Of a DNA stretch of 13,770 nucleotides, positions 6,887 to 13,728 are shown in pieces. The stretch spans positions 1 through 13,770 of the forward strand of contig JBPOIU010000093.1 in assembly GCA_052034255.1 (NCBI GenBank), written 5' to 3'. Source of the DNA: JADJEK01 sp052034255 (GTDB lineage: Bacteria; Planctomycetota; B15-G4; JADJEK01). Position 1 is the first letter of the stretch. Every line of letters begins with the position of its first letter. The position numbers were made by a program, and so were the translations under genes. The notes beneath the pieces are model-generated. The model was not told the DNA's origin. It did not search any database and saw only the letters and a program-made list of their open reading frames with translations.

Positions 6887-7900
6887 ATGGCTCGCTCTCT
6901 GCCGTTCACAGCGCCGGCGCTGCTTGCACCGATGGAAGGCATCACCGAGCCGTGCTTCCGCGATCTGGTCCTGGCACGCAATCCACCGCACGCGCTCGGC
7001 GGGACGTTCACCGAATTCGTCCGTGTCGTCGACCATCCCGTGCCGCGGGCGGTCATGCGACGCCATCTGGGCCTCGCGCAGCCGCCTCGCCGCGCGGCGG
7101 TCGGCGCCCCGTCCACCGAGCCACCGGTCGGTCTGCAGCTGATGGGCAGCGACCTCGCCGCGGTCGAAGCCAGCGCCGCGCATGCCGCCGACGTCGGAGT
7201 CGCGCTCCTCGACCTGAACTTCGGCTGCCCCGCGCGCGGGGCGTTGTCGACGTGCGCGGGCTCGGCGTTACTGCGCGATCCCGGTCAAGTCGAACGGCTC
7301 GTGCGTGCGGCCGTGCGGGGAGTCGCCGACCGAACACCGGTCAGCGCGAAGATCCGAGCCGGGTACGACGACGACCGCTTGCTCGAGGACCTGGCGCGCG
7401 CCGCGGAAACGGGCGGCGCCGCGCTGTTGACCGTGCACTGCCGCACCCGCGCGGAGGGTTACCGCGACGACGCCGTGGACTGGAGTCGGATCGAACGCGC
7501 CGTCCGCGCGGTCTCGATCCCGGTCTGCGGCAACGGCGGCATCGAAACCCACGCCGACCTGGAACGGATGCGCGCGGGCACCGGTGCGCGCTACGCGATG
7601 GTCGGACGTGGCGCGCTCCGCGATCCGTGGATCTTCAGCGGGTTCGTCGCCAGCGCCGGCGACGCACGCGCATTTCTCATCGAGTATTTCGACACGCTGC
7701 TCGCCCGCGCTGGCTTCGCACCGGCAGGCGCGCTCGCGCGGTGCAAACAACTGATGCGCGAGTTCCGCGCTGGTGGCGTCGTGCGAGCCGAAGGTGGATT
7801 GGCGTCGTGGCTGGCCGAGGCGGACCCGGCGCGGTTTCGTTCGCGATTGGCGGATAGTCCGGGGGAGACGGCGCCTAATCCATTGTCGCAGAAGAACTAA
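6887..7900 (+). CDS. tRNA dihydrouridine synthase (Dus family)
   Basis: An FMN-dependent enzyme (337 residues, normal length) that reduces specific uridines of tRNA to dihydrouridine. The TIM-barrel motifs are in order: APMEGITEPCFRDLV near the N-terminus, GLQLMGSD, LDLNFGCPARG with the catalytic Cys114, KIRAGYDD with Lys155, LTVHCRTRAEGY with His184, PVCGNGGI and MVGRGALRDPWIF for flavin phosphate binding. The ATG at 6887 puts the APMEG strand close to the N-terminus and has AGGA at 6876-6879. The longer in-frame extension back to 6527 is Arg-rich and antisense to the sigma gene. The subfamily (DusA, B or C) cannot be fixed; the CPARGALSTCAG stretch lacks the Lys-rich CPxKKV of DusB. It stands alone on its strand, probably a housekeeping gene. 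Confidence 0.92.
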   Translation: MARSLPFTAPALLAPMEGITEPCFRDLVLARNPPHALGGTFTEFVRVVDHPVPRAVMRRHLGLAQPPRRAAVGAPSTEPPVGLQLMGSDLAAVEASAAHAADVGVALLDLNFGCPARGALSTCAGSALLRDPGQVERLVRAAVRGVADRTPVSAKIRAGYDDDRLLEDLARAAETGGAALLTVHCRTRAEGYRDDAVDWSRIERAVRAVSIPVCGNGGIETHADLERMRAGTGARYAMVGRGALRDPWIFSGFVASAGDARAFLIEYFDTLLARAGFAPAGALARCKQLMREFRAGGVVRAEGGLASWLAEADPARFRSRLADSPGETAPNPLSQKN

Positions 7901-8218
7901 CGTCCTAGGTCAGCGCGTCGGACGAGAAGTGAGTCAACCGGTTCCGACCGCGTCTCCTCTTCAGCGCGCGGCCTAGATCACGCGCCCCGACCCCGCGACA
8001 TCCACTCCGCCACGAGAACGAATGTCGTTGCCAGCCGGAACCAGTCGACTCGGTCGTAAGAGTGCGCGTCCTGACTGGCTTCGGAGGAAAAATCCTCAGG
8101 AGTTCACCGCAATCGGGAATCCCTCACCACTGGAACAGCAGTCCAGTACGAATTCCGCATCTTGGACAGCGGAACGCTCGGGACGGTTCGCGGCTGGCGA
8201 CCTTCTGGGAATCGACCT
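7901..8218. other. Gene-poor spacer of lower GC with a possible gene relic
   Basis: About 318 bp separate the tRNA dihydrouridine synthase gene from the FKBP gene, which converge here. Base composition is visibly less GC-rich than the flanking genes. Two small inverted repeats are present: GAGGA-AAAA-TCCTC (8084-8097) and ACTGGA-7 nt-TCCAGT (8129-8147); either could help end FKBP transcription, though neither is a classic terminator. On the minus strand 7978-8103 is a 41-codon stop-to-stop frame with a protein-like segment (DWFRLATTFVLVAEWMS) but no usable start. I see no tRNA, CRISPR array or complete gene. Confidence 0.5.
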
Positions 8219-8228
8219 TCAGGGAATC
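8199..8228. repeat. 15-bp tandem duplication at the FKBP gene stop codon
   Basis: GACCTTCTGGGAATC (8199-8213) is followed immediately by GACCTTCAGGGAATC (8214-8228). The copies differ at one base (8206 versus 8221). The copy at 8214-8228 contains the stop codon of the minus-strand FKBP gene. The neighbouring copy lacks it because TGA reads AGA. Confidence 0.85.
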
Positions 8229-9400
8229 TTGTGCAGCTCGATGACGAACACCAGCGTCGCATCGGCCGGAATCTTCGGCGGTGAACCGGCGGCGCCGTAG
8301 CCGAGGGCTGACGGCACGACGAACAGGAAGCGATCGCCTTCCTTCATCAGTTGCATGCCCTCGATCCAGCCCTGGATCAGCCCGCCCTCTTTCAGCTCCG
8401 TGACGAAACGGGTGCCGCGAGAGTACGACGAATCGAACGCAGTTCCGTCGGTCAGCCAACCGGCGTAGTCGACCGCGACGCCGTCCCCCAACTTCGCCTG
8501 CTTCGCGTCGGGATCGGTCCCGCGCGACAGGACCTGGTATTTCAAGCCGCTCGCGGTCGTGGTGAGCTTCGACTCGTCCGGAGCGATGAACGCCGGCACC
8601 TTCACGCCGCGCGTCGCCGTGATCTCCCAATGCGTCGGCGTGTCCGCCTGCATGCCGACGCGAGTCGGGTCACGGAACGCCATCCGCGCCGGCGCGACGC
8701 AACGCAACTTGGTCCCGACGCGCATCAGGCCGGGGAGTTCGCGGAACATCGAGCCGCCCATTCGTTCGGCGACCTCGTCGCCGCGACCGAGAATCTGGCC
8801 TTCGCGCAGCGACGTCGTCAGGACCTTGCCGGTCTCGTCGAACAATGCGAAACGCAGTTCCATGGCCTGATCCGTCAACGCCTCGCCGTCGCCAGGAACC
8901 ACGACTTCGTACTTCAGGCCCGACTCCGTGCTCTTCGCGTTGGCCTCGTCGAGCGCGGCGAATTGGAACGGCTGCACGATCTCGAACAGTTCGATGTCGA
9001 ACAGCAGCGTGGCGTTCGGCGGGATCACATTGCCCGCGCCGCGCGCGCCGTAACCGAGATCCGGTGGGATGCGGAATTCGAAGTGATCTCCGGCGCGCAT
9101 CAGCTGCATGCCTTCGGTCCAGCCCTTGATCACGCGACCGAGCTCGAACTCGGCCGGCGCTCCGCGGATCAGCGACGAGTCGAACACGCGTCCATCTTCG
9201 AGCTTGCCGGAGTAGTGGACGCGCACGCCGCATTCGGCGGTCGGGCTCGGCCCCTCGGGCCCGCGCGAGAGCACGCGATATTCGAGGCCGCTCGGCGTCT
9301 TCGTCCACTCCGGCGCGTCCTCCGCGCCGGCTGCGCCACCGATCAGCGACGCGGATCCACACAACGCCAGCACCGACGCGAACCAAGCGATCGACCGCAC
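8219..9400 (-). CDS. Secreted triple-FKBP protein (peptidyl-prolyl cis-trans isomerase), middle unit degenerate
   Basis: A 393-residue exported protein with three FKBP-like units, each opening with SGLxY (37, 160 and 284). Residues 1-26 form a Sec signal peptide (cleavage after AGA). No proper lipobox precedes Cys14. Unit 1 (about 37-142) and unit 3 (about 284-393) retain the FKBP active-site residues: Tyr63/Tyr312, Phe73-Asp74/Phe322-Asp323, Val90-Ile91/Leu341-Ile342, Trp94/Trp345, Tyr117/Tyr368 and Phe134/Phe385. Unit 2 (about 160-265) follows the same outline but lacks the FDSS, GW and LGYG residues, so it is probably a structural or binding module. The active units should speed prolyl isomerisation and folding of exported proteins. 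The start is the GTG at 9400, with AGGAG at 9407-9411 6 nt upstream. It is transcribed divergently from the UnbV-like gene. Confidence 0.93.
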   Translation of the reverse strand: MRSIAWFASVLALCGSASLIGGAAGAEDAPEWTKTPSGLEYRVLSRGPEGPSPTAECGVRVHYSGKLEDGRVFDSSLIRGAPAEFELGRVIKGWTEGMQLMRAGDHFEFRIPPDLGYGARGAGNVIPPNATLLFDIELFEIVQPFQFAALDEANAKSTESGLKYEVVVPGDGEALTDQAMELRFALFDETGKVLTTSLREGQILGRGDEVAERMGGSMFRELPGLMRVGTKLRCVAPARMAFRDPTRVGMQADTPTHWEITATRGVKVPAFIAPDESKLTTTASGLKYQVLSRGTDPDAKQAKLGDGVAVDYAGWLTDGTAFDSSYSRGTRFVTELKEGGLIQGWIEGMQLMKEGDRFLFVVPSALGYGAAGSPPKIPADATLVFVIELHKIP

Positions 9401-9570
9401 GGGGAGCTCCTACGAACACAGGCGGGGAACGGAAGCCGGCATCGTAGGCCCGTGGCGGACCCGGGTAGCGCGCCACAGCGACGTTTTTTCCGGGCTCGCG
9501 TCCGGCCCCGCGCGCGCGGCACAATGGCGAGACTGCGGCTGCGCCGCTCCCCCTCCGGAACCGCTGCACC

Positions 9571-11340
9571 ATGCCGAACCTGCGTCAAGCCATCGTCGTC
9601 GCGGCGTTCATCGGCGCACTCGGCTACGCCGCTTGGCAGGAGCATCGCGGCGGCCGCCCCGCGGCGGCGGTCGGCGCGTTCGGTCTGCGCTTCGAGGAAT
9701 GCGCCGATCGGATCGGCATCCGGTTCACGCACGCGAAGGTCGAGGTCGATCCGAAGCTCGCTCCGATCGAGCCCCATGTCAGTGGCGTCGGCGCGGCGAC
9801 CGCGGTCAGCGACGTCGACGGCGATGGCTGGCCCGACGTGTTGTTCACGAGCAGTTCGTTCGACGGCCGCAACGCGCTGTACCTCAATCAGCGCGACGGC
9901 ACGTTCGTGGACGTCGCAGCGGAGTGGGGCATCGACCGCCTCAATTCGCGTGAACGCGGGGCCGCGATGGGCGCGTTGTTCGCCGACGTCGACAACGACG
10001 GCGACGAAGACCTGCTGGTCTACACCTGGGGCTATCCGCGGCTGCTGTTGAACGACGCGCATCGTCGCTTCGTCGACGCCAGCGTCGGTTCGGGCCTCGA
10101 GCGCTGGATCAACAGCAACTCGGCGGCGTTCCTCGACTACGACCGCGATGGACTGGTCGATCTCTACGTCGGCGGGTACTTCCGCGACGAGCACGTGCTG
10201 TGGAATCTGAAGTCGACGCGCATCATGCAGTCGAGCTTCGAGTTCGCCGACAACGCCGGACACAACGTCCTGTTCCGCAATCTCGGCAACGGACGGTTCG
10301 AAGACGTCACCGCGCGCGCCGGCGTCGACAGCACGCGTTGGACGTTCGCGATCGCCGCGGCGGACTTCGACGGCAACGGCTTCCAGGACCTCTATCTCGC
10401 GAACGACTACGGTCCGGAAGAGCTGTTCCTCAATCAAGACGGCACGCGCTTCACGCGCGCGAACGACATCGGCCTCGACGAGGACAGCAAGAGCGGAATG
10501 TCGGTCGCGGTCGGTGACGTCGACAACTGCGGCAAGCTCGGCGTGTTCGTGACGAACATCACGCGCACCGGTTACCTGATCCAAGGCAACAACCTGCGCA
10601 AGAACATGCTCGGCGAGGCCGGGCGCTTCGAGAACATCGCGAACGGCGTCGCCGAGAACTGCGGCTGGGCGTGGGGTGCGCAGTTCGGCGACCTCAACAA
10701 CGACGGTTGGCAGGATCTGTTCGTCGTGAACGGATTCATCTCGGCCGATCCGAAACTCGACTACTGGTACGCGATGGGCAAGGTCTCGAGCGCCGTCGGC
10801 GATCTGTTCGAAGACGCCACCGCCTGGCCCCCGATCGGCAATCGCTCGTTGTCGGGTTACGAGATCTCGCGCGTGCTGATCAACACGCCGCTGCACAAGA
10901 GCGGACGGCGCACGTTCACCGACGTCGCGACGCAAGTGGGCGTCAACGACACGCTCGATGGCCGCGCGGTGGCCTTCGCGGACTTGAGCAACCGCGGTCA
11001 GCTCGACGTGCTGGTCGCGAACCAATCGGCGCGGGCGCTGGTCTATCGCTCCGAGCTCGCGCCCGGCATGCATTGGGTGCAGTTCCGCCTGCGCGGGACG
11101 ACCAGCAATCGGAGCGCGATCGGCGCCGCGGTCGAACTCGAGTTCGCGGGCCATCGACAGATGCAGGTGGTCGCCGCCGGCTCGGGGTTCGCGTCGCAGA
11201 ACGATCAGCGCCTGCATTTCGGACTCGGCGAGTCCGGCGTCATCGATCGCGCGGTGATCCGGTGGCCGTCGGGCCGCGAGCAGATCCTCGAGCAACCCGC
11301 GTCCGACCGAATCCACGACGTGACGGAGCCGACGCCATGA
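9571..11340 (+). CDS. UnbV-like FG-GAP repeat protein with ASPIC/UnbV domain (CRTAC1 family)
   Basis: A 589-residue extracytoplasmic protein. Residues 6-22 are hydrophobic (signal peptide or anchor). Seven FG-GAP/VCBS-type repeats with calcium-loop-like motifs start near residues 81 (DVDGDGWPD), 139 (DVDNDGDED), 189 (DYDRDGLVD), 265 (DFDGNGFQD), 316 (DVDNCGKLG), 374 (DLNNDGWQD) and 471 (DLSNRGQLD), consistent with a seven-bladed integrin-like beta-propeller. The fifth and seventh loops are degenerate. Residues about 499-585 form the ASPIC/UnbV domain (FRLRGTTSNRSAIGAAVEL, then GSGFASQNDQRLHFGLG and WPSGREQ). UnbV proteins are conserved in enediyne clusters with unknown biochemical role; homologues are widespread in Planctomycetota. 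The stop overlaps the next gene by 4 nt (ATGA), so the two products probably act together. The Shine-Dalgarno is weak (GGAA at 9557-9560). Confidence 0.92.
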   Translation: MPNLRQAIVVAAFIGALGYAAWQEHRGGRPAAAVGAFGLRFEECADRIGIRFTHAKVEVDPKLAPIEPHVSGVGAATAVSDVDGDGWPDVLFTSSSFDGRNALYLNQRDGTFVDVAAEWGIDRLNSRERGAAMGALFADVDNDGDEDLLVYTWGYPRLLLNDAHRRFVDASVGSGLERWINSNSAAFLDYDRDGLVDLYVGGYFRDEHVLWNLKSTRIMQSSFEFADNAGHNVLFRNLGNGRFEDVTARAGVDSTRWTFAIAAADFDGNGFQDLYLANDYGPEELFLNQDGTRFTRANDIGLDEDSKSGMSVAVGDVDNCGKLGVFVTNITRTGYLIQGNNLRKNMLGEAGRFENIANGVAENCGWAWGAQFGDLNNDGWQDLFVVNGFISADPKLDYWYAMGKVSSAVGDLFEDATAWPPIGNRSLSGYEISRVLINTPLHKSGRRTFTDVATQVGVNDTLDGRAVAFADLSNRGQLDVLVANQSARALVYRSELAPGMHWVQFRLRGTTSNRSAIGAAVELEFAGHRQMQVVAAGSGFASQNDQRLHFGLGESGVIDRAVIRWPSGREQILEQPASDRIHDVTEPTP

Positions 11341-12212
11341 ACGCGATCCTCGAGACGCTGAAGCGGTTCCTGACGTTCAAGTCGCCGCCGCCCTACTACT
11401 CGGCGACGCTGATCACCGTGCTGCTCGTGCTCGGCGAGTGGCGCTACGACATCCTCGGCGGTTACGACCGCATGGTCGCGGCGCTGGCGACCGCGGTGGT
11501 CGCCGAAGCGGCGTTGTCGCTGTGGCTGCGCGGAACGTGGCCGCGGCTCGTGTCCGCGTACATCAGCGGCAACAGCGTGCTGATGCTCGTGAAACCCGCC
11601 GCGGCGCCACTGTGGCCGTTCGCGATCGCCGCGTTCGTCTCGATCGCGTCGAAGTACGTGCTGCGCTATCGCGGCCGCCACCTGTGGAACCCGACGAACT
11701 TCGGCGTCACCGCACTGCTGTTCCTGGCGCCGACGCAGGTCACACCGTTGTCGCATCAATGGGGCAACGAGCCGATCACGCTGCTCGTCATCTACGCGAT
11801 CGGCCTGATCGTCGTGACGCGCGCGCGCGTGGTGCACATCACGCTGACGTACGTCGCCGCGTTCGCCGCGTTCGCGTGGCTGCGCAGCACGACGGGCTAC
11901 GACGGTTGGCTACTCGAGATGGGACCGCTCAGCGGACCGATGTACACGCTGTTCATCTTTTTCATGGTCACCGACCCGCGCACGATCGTCAGCAATCGCA
12001 CAGGGCAGTACGTGGTGACGATCGCGGTCGCCGCGCTCGAAGCGCTGATCCGCATGGGGCTCGACCGCGACATCGCGTGGTTGCAGAGCATGGGCGCCGC
12101 GCCGGCGTTGTTCGCTCTGTTCATCGTCGGCCCACCGACGCTCTGGTGGGAGCTGCGCAAGCAGGCGGCGCCGCGTTCTCCGGCCGCGCCCGCGCTCGCC
12201 GCGGCGGCGTGA
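11337..12212 (+). CDS. UnbU-like RnfD/NqrB-family membrane protein
   Basis: A 291-residue integral membrane protein with roughly eight to ten hydrophobic segments. Similarity to the NQR2/RnfD/RnfE family is seen in ISGNSVLMLVKP (76-87), the Lys106 region, RHLWNPTNFG (114-123, like the NPxxFG segment of NqrB/RnfD) and FMVTDPRT followed by a glycine and a helix ending in LIRMG. Canonical RnfD/NqrB carry a covalent FMN on a Thr in an S-x-A-T-type motif, which I do not recognise here, so electron transfer is not assured. No other Rnf or Nqr subunit is nearby. The gene starts inside the UnbV-like stop (ATGA), with GGAG at 11325-11328. This UnbV-UnbU order is familiar from enediyne clusters, where UnbU is described as a multi-pass membrane protein. 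Role unknown; a membrane partner for the propeller protein is likely. The Ala/Pro-rich tail is unremarkable. Confidence 0.85.
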   Translation: MNAILETLKRFLTFKSPPPYYSATLITVLLVLGEWRYDILGGYDRMVAALATAVVAEAALSLWLRGTWPRLVSAYISGNSVLMLVKPAAAPLWPFAIAAFVSIASKYVLRYRGRHLWNPTNFGVTALLFLAPTQVTPLSHQWGNEPITLLVIYAIGLIVVTRARVVHITLTYVAAFAAFAWLRSTTGYDGWLLEMGPLSGPMYTLFIFFMVTDPRTIVSNRTGQYVVTIAVAALEALIRMGLDRDIAWLQSMGAAPALFALFIVGPPTLWWELRKQAAPRSPAAPALAAAA

Positions 12213-12228
12213 ACGACTCGCCGACGAA

Positions 12229-12270
12229 CGAGCACGGGCGCCGCGAGTCTCCCCGCGACGCCCGTGCTCG
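12229..12270. terminator. Hairpin terminator downstream of the UnbU-like gene
   Basis: A perfect 12-bp inverted repeat (CGAGCACGGGCG at 12229-12240 with CGCCCGTGCTCG at 12259-12270) begins 17 bp after the UnbU-like stop. The 18-nt loop can itself pair CGCG with CGCG. No T-run follows on either strand, so it is a strong stem but not a textbook intrinsic terminator. In a convergent gap it could serve both directions. Confidence 0.6.
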
Positions 12271-12304
12271 GTCATCGACCTCGTCGCGATCGTGCGGAAG
12301 CGTT

Positions 12305-12335
12305 GTCGCCGCGCGACTCGACGCGGTGCGGCGAC
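12305..12335 (-). terminator. Hairpin just after the stop of the beta-propeller gene
   Basis: GTCGCCGC (12305-12312) and GCGGCGAC (12328-12335) form a perfect 8-bp stem with a 15-nt loop, ending one base from the stop codon of the minus-strand gene at 12337. There is no U-tract. It probably contributes to 3' end formation. Confidence 0.45.
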
Positions 12336-12336
12336 G

Positions 12337-13497
12337 TCACTGCACGAAGATCTCGATGCCGTTGGTCACGGACCCGCCGATGCCGGTCGCTGGATCCGCG
12401 ATCAATGCCTGCATCGTGAAGGTGATGCCCGGCGGCAGCACCGGCATCACGACGCCAGCGGCCGCCATTCCTTGCCCGGGACCGCCTGCGCTCAATGGCA
12501 CCGTGATCGTGGCCGGCAACAGCGGCGACACGAGCAACGAGCATCCGGCGCCGAGCGGTTGGTTCGCCTGCTGCGCGCCGAACACGAGCACCGCGAACGA
12601 GCCGCCGAGCCCGCGACGGATCGACAGCTCGACGAAGCTGCCCGCGGACGGGCAGCCGTTCCACACGAGTTCCGGCACGATGCCGCCGCTCCCCGCGCAG
12701 CCGACGCCGTACGACGTCGACGAGCCCGGGCACGGGTCGCCGGTCAGCGATGCGAACTTGGGGTCGTTCGGCTGGTACTGATGAAGGATCTGCGCCGAGC
12801 CGCTGACGAGATCGACGACGAACAGCGCGTGGTCGTTCTGCGTGTACGCGATCACGGAAGACGTCGAAGCGTCGTAGGCGATCGCCGCTCCGCCGGACGT
12901 GTCCATCGTGGTGCCGAAGCCAGGACCAACCGGATGCGAGCCCGGCCCCGTCGGATTCGACGGGTCGATCACCCACAGCGAGTTCGTCGAAGTCTCGAGC
13001 GCGTACAACGTGCCGCTCGCGTCGAACACCATGCCGGAGAACGTCTCGGTGAACGAGCCGATGTTGCCGAAGATGCCGACCTGAAAGGTCTGCGGGTCGA
13101 TGCTGAACAACTGCGGCGCGGGGAAGAAACCGCCGGTGTTGATCCACCACACTAGTCCCGCCGCATCGGTCGCCATCGCGAGCGGGCCGACCGGCATCGA
13201 CAACGCGGAGAGTTCGGTCGCCGCGGCGGTGTTGACGTCGAGTTCGTACAGCGACCCCGAGAACCAGCCGGTCGACAAACCGTAGAGCCTGCCGTCAGGG
13301 ATGCGCGTGATCTGCGGGATCCCGAACTCGTTCGGGTTGGCGACCGTGTACGAGCCGATGAACTGCGTTTGGAACGTCAGCGTGTCGATCGTCCAGAGTT
13401 CGTTGACGTCGGCGCGCGATGCGTAGAGGGTGCCGGCATCGAGCGCGGGCGCTGCGAGTGCAGCGAATAGGAATAGAGCCGCTGAAGTGCGTTGCAT
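12337..13497 (-). CDS. Secreted beta-propeller protein with a lineage-type Cys-containing C-terminal module
   Basis: A 386-residue exported protein of unknown function. Residues 1-21 are a signal peptide (MQRTSAALFLFAALAAPALDA). Residues about 22-250 contain repeated strands of beta-propeller type (LYASRADVNELWTIDT, GRLYGLS, GLVWWINT, GTLYALET, LWVID, ALFVVDL), resembling YVTN/NHL-like or DUF4394-like propellers. From about residue 254 a 133-residue module begins with DPCPGSSTSYGVGCAGSGG and carries four Cys (256, 267, 282, 319), an NQPLGAGCSLLV stretch and a final TNG. From memory, similar C-terminal modules recur in secreted proteins of Poly30/Pla133-type planctomycetes; I could not check this. 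The ATG at 13497 is preferred, with GAGG at 13503-13506 5 nt upstream; an extension to 13530 adds only charged residues before the signal peptide. Confidence 0.88.
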   Translation of the reverse strand: MQRTSAALFLFAALAAPALDAGTLYASRADVNELWTIDTLTFQTQFIGSYTVANPNEFGIPQITRIPDGRLYGLSTGWFSGSLYELDVNTAAATELSALSMPVGPLAMATDAAGLVWWINTGGFFPAPQLFSIDPQTFQVGIFGNIGSFTETFSGMVFDASGTLYALETSTNSLWVIDPSNPTGPGSHPVGPGFGTTMDTSGGAAIAYDASTSSVIAYTQNDHALFVVDLVSGSAQILHQYQPNDPKFASLTGDPCPGSSTSYGVGCAGSGGIVPELVWNGCPSAGSFVELSIRRGLGGSFAVLVFGAQQANQPLGAGCSLLVSPLLPATITVPLSAGGPGQGMAAAGVVMPVLPPGITFTMQALIADPATGIGGSVTNGIEIFVQ

Positions 13498-13590
13498 GGA
13501 GGCCTCGGTTCGAGACGGACGTCGTCGCACGTCGGGGGCAAGTCGGACCGTTCGACGAAGAGCGCAAGTTCCTTGGCAGCGGCAGTGGGG

Positions 13591-13619
13591 AGAATAAGCG
13601 CCGCTCCGCGGAATGCCAA
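13591..13619 (-). promoter_or_regulatory. Sigma70-like promoter of the beta-propeller gene
   Basis: On the minus strand, TTGGCA (13619-13614, 5 of 6 to the -35 consensus), a 17-nt spacer and TATTCT (13596-13591, 4 of 6 to TATAAT). A start near 13584 would give a leader of about 87 nt before the ATG at 13497. This is the clearest promoter-like signal in the window, but it is a pattern match only. Confidence 0.5.
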
Positions 13620-13635
13620 CTCGGGCATCGACGAG

Positions 13636-13728
13636 GTAGGGGGCCGATGGCCCCCTACGACCCCGTCCTACTGACCGGCCGAAGGCCGCTCCGCCTTCTG
13701 CGGAGGTAGGGGGCCGAAGGCCCCCTAC
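13636..13728. repeat. Three palindromes at an exact 35-bp period (REP-like array)
   Basis: GTAGGGGGCC-GAT-GGCCCCCTAC (13636-13658) and GTAGGGGGCC-GAA-GGCCCCCTAC (13706-13728) are near-identical hairpins with 10-bp stems, both followed by GACCCC. Midway, CGGCC-GAA-GGCCG (13676-13688) shares the GGCC-GAA-GGCC core. Loop centres are 13647, 13682 and 13717. The array lies upstream of the minus-strand beta-propeller gene; what follows on the right is outside the window. It could be a REP-type intergenic repeat or stacked terminators of a gene beyond the edge. Confidence 0.8.

Noticed and set aside
6596..7183. In-frame upstream extension of the sigma factor
   Set aside because: It would overlap the conserved N-terminus of the divergent dihydrouridine synthase, and the sequence is Arg/Ser-rich without a domain.
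8022..8300. 92-codon plus-strand frame in the spacer reaching into the FKBP gene
   Set aside because: No domain, no convincing ribosome site, and its last third is antisense to the conserved FKBP C-terminus.
9484..9489. Run of six T between the divergent FKBP and UnbV-like genes, considered as a terminator
   Set aside because: No stem precedes it on either strand, and the site lies upstream of both genes, where a terminator is not expected.
9518..9525. CACAAT considered as the -10 of the UnbV-like gene
   Set aside because: Only 4 of 6 to consensus, with no -35-like element at 16-18 bp; too weak to list.
8351..10051. 566-codon plus-strand frame across the FKBP gene and into the UnbV-like gene
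   Set aside because: Antisense to the conserved FKBP units, then out of frame with UnbV; no recognisable domain.
9343..11316. 657-codon open frame on the minus strand opposite the UnbV-like gene
   Set aside because: Low-complexity Arg/Asp/Val translation, no motif, and it mirrors the conserved FG-GAP repeats on the other strand.
13636..13728. Palindromic array considered as a CRISPR
   Set aside because: The 35-bp period is shorter than repeat plus spacer, the middle unit diverges, and no cas gene is in the window.
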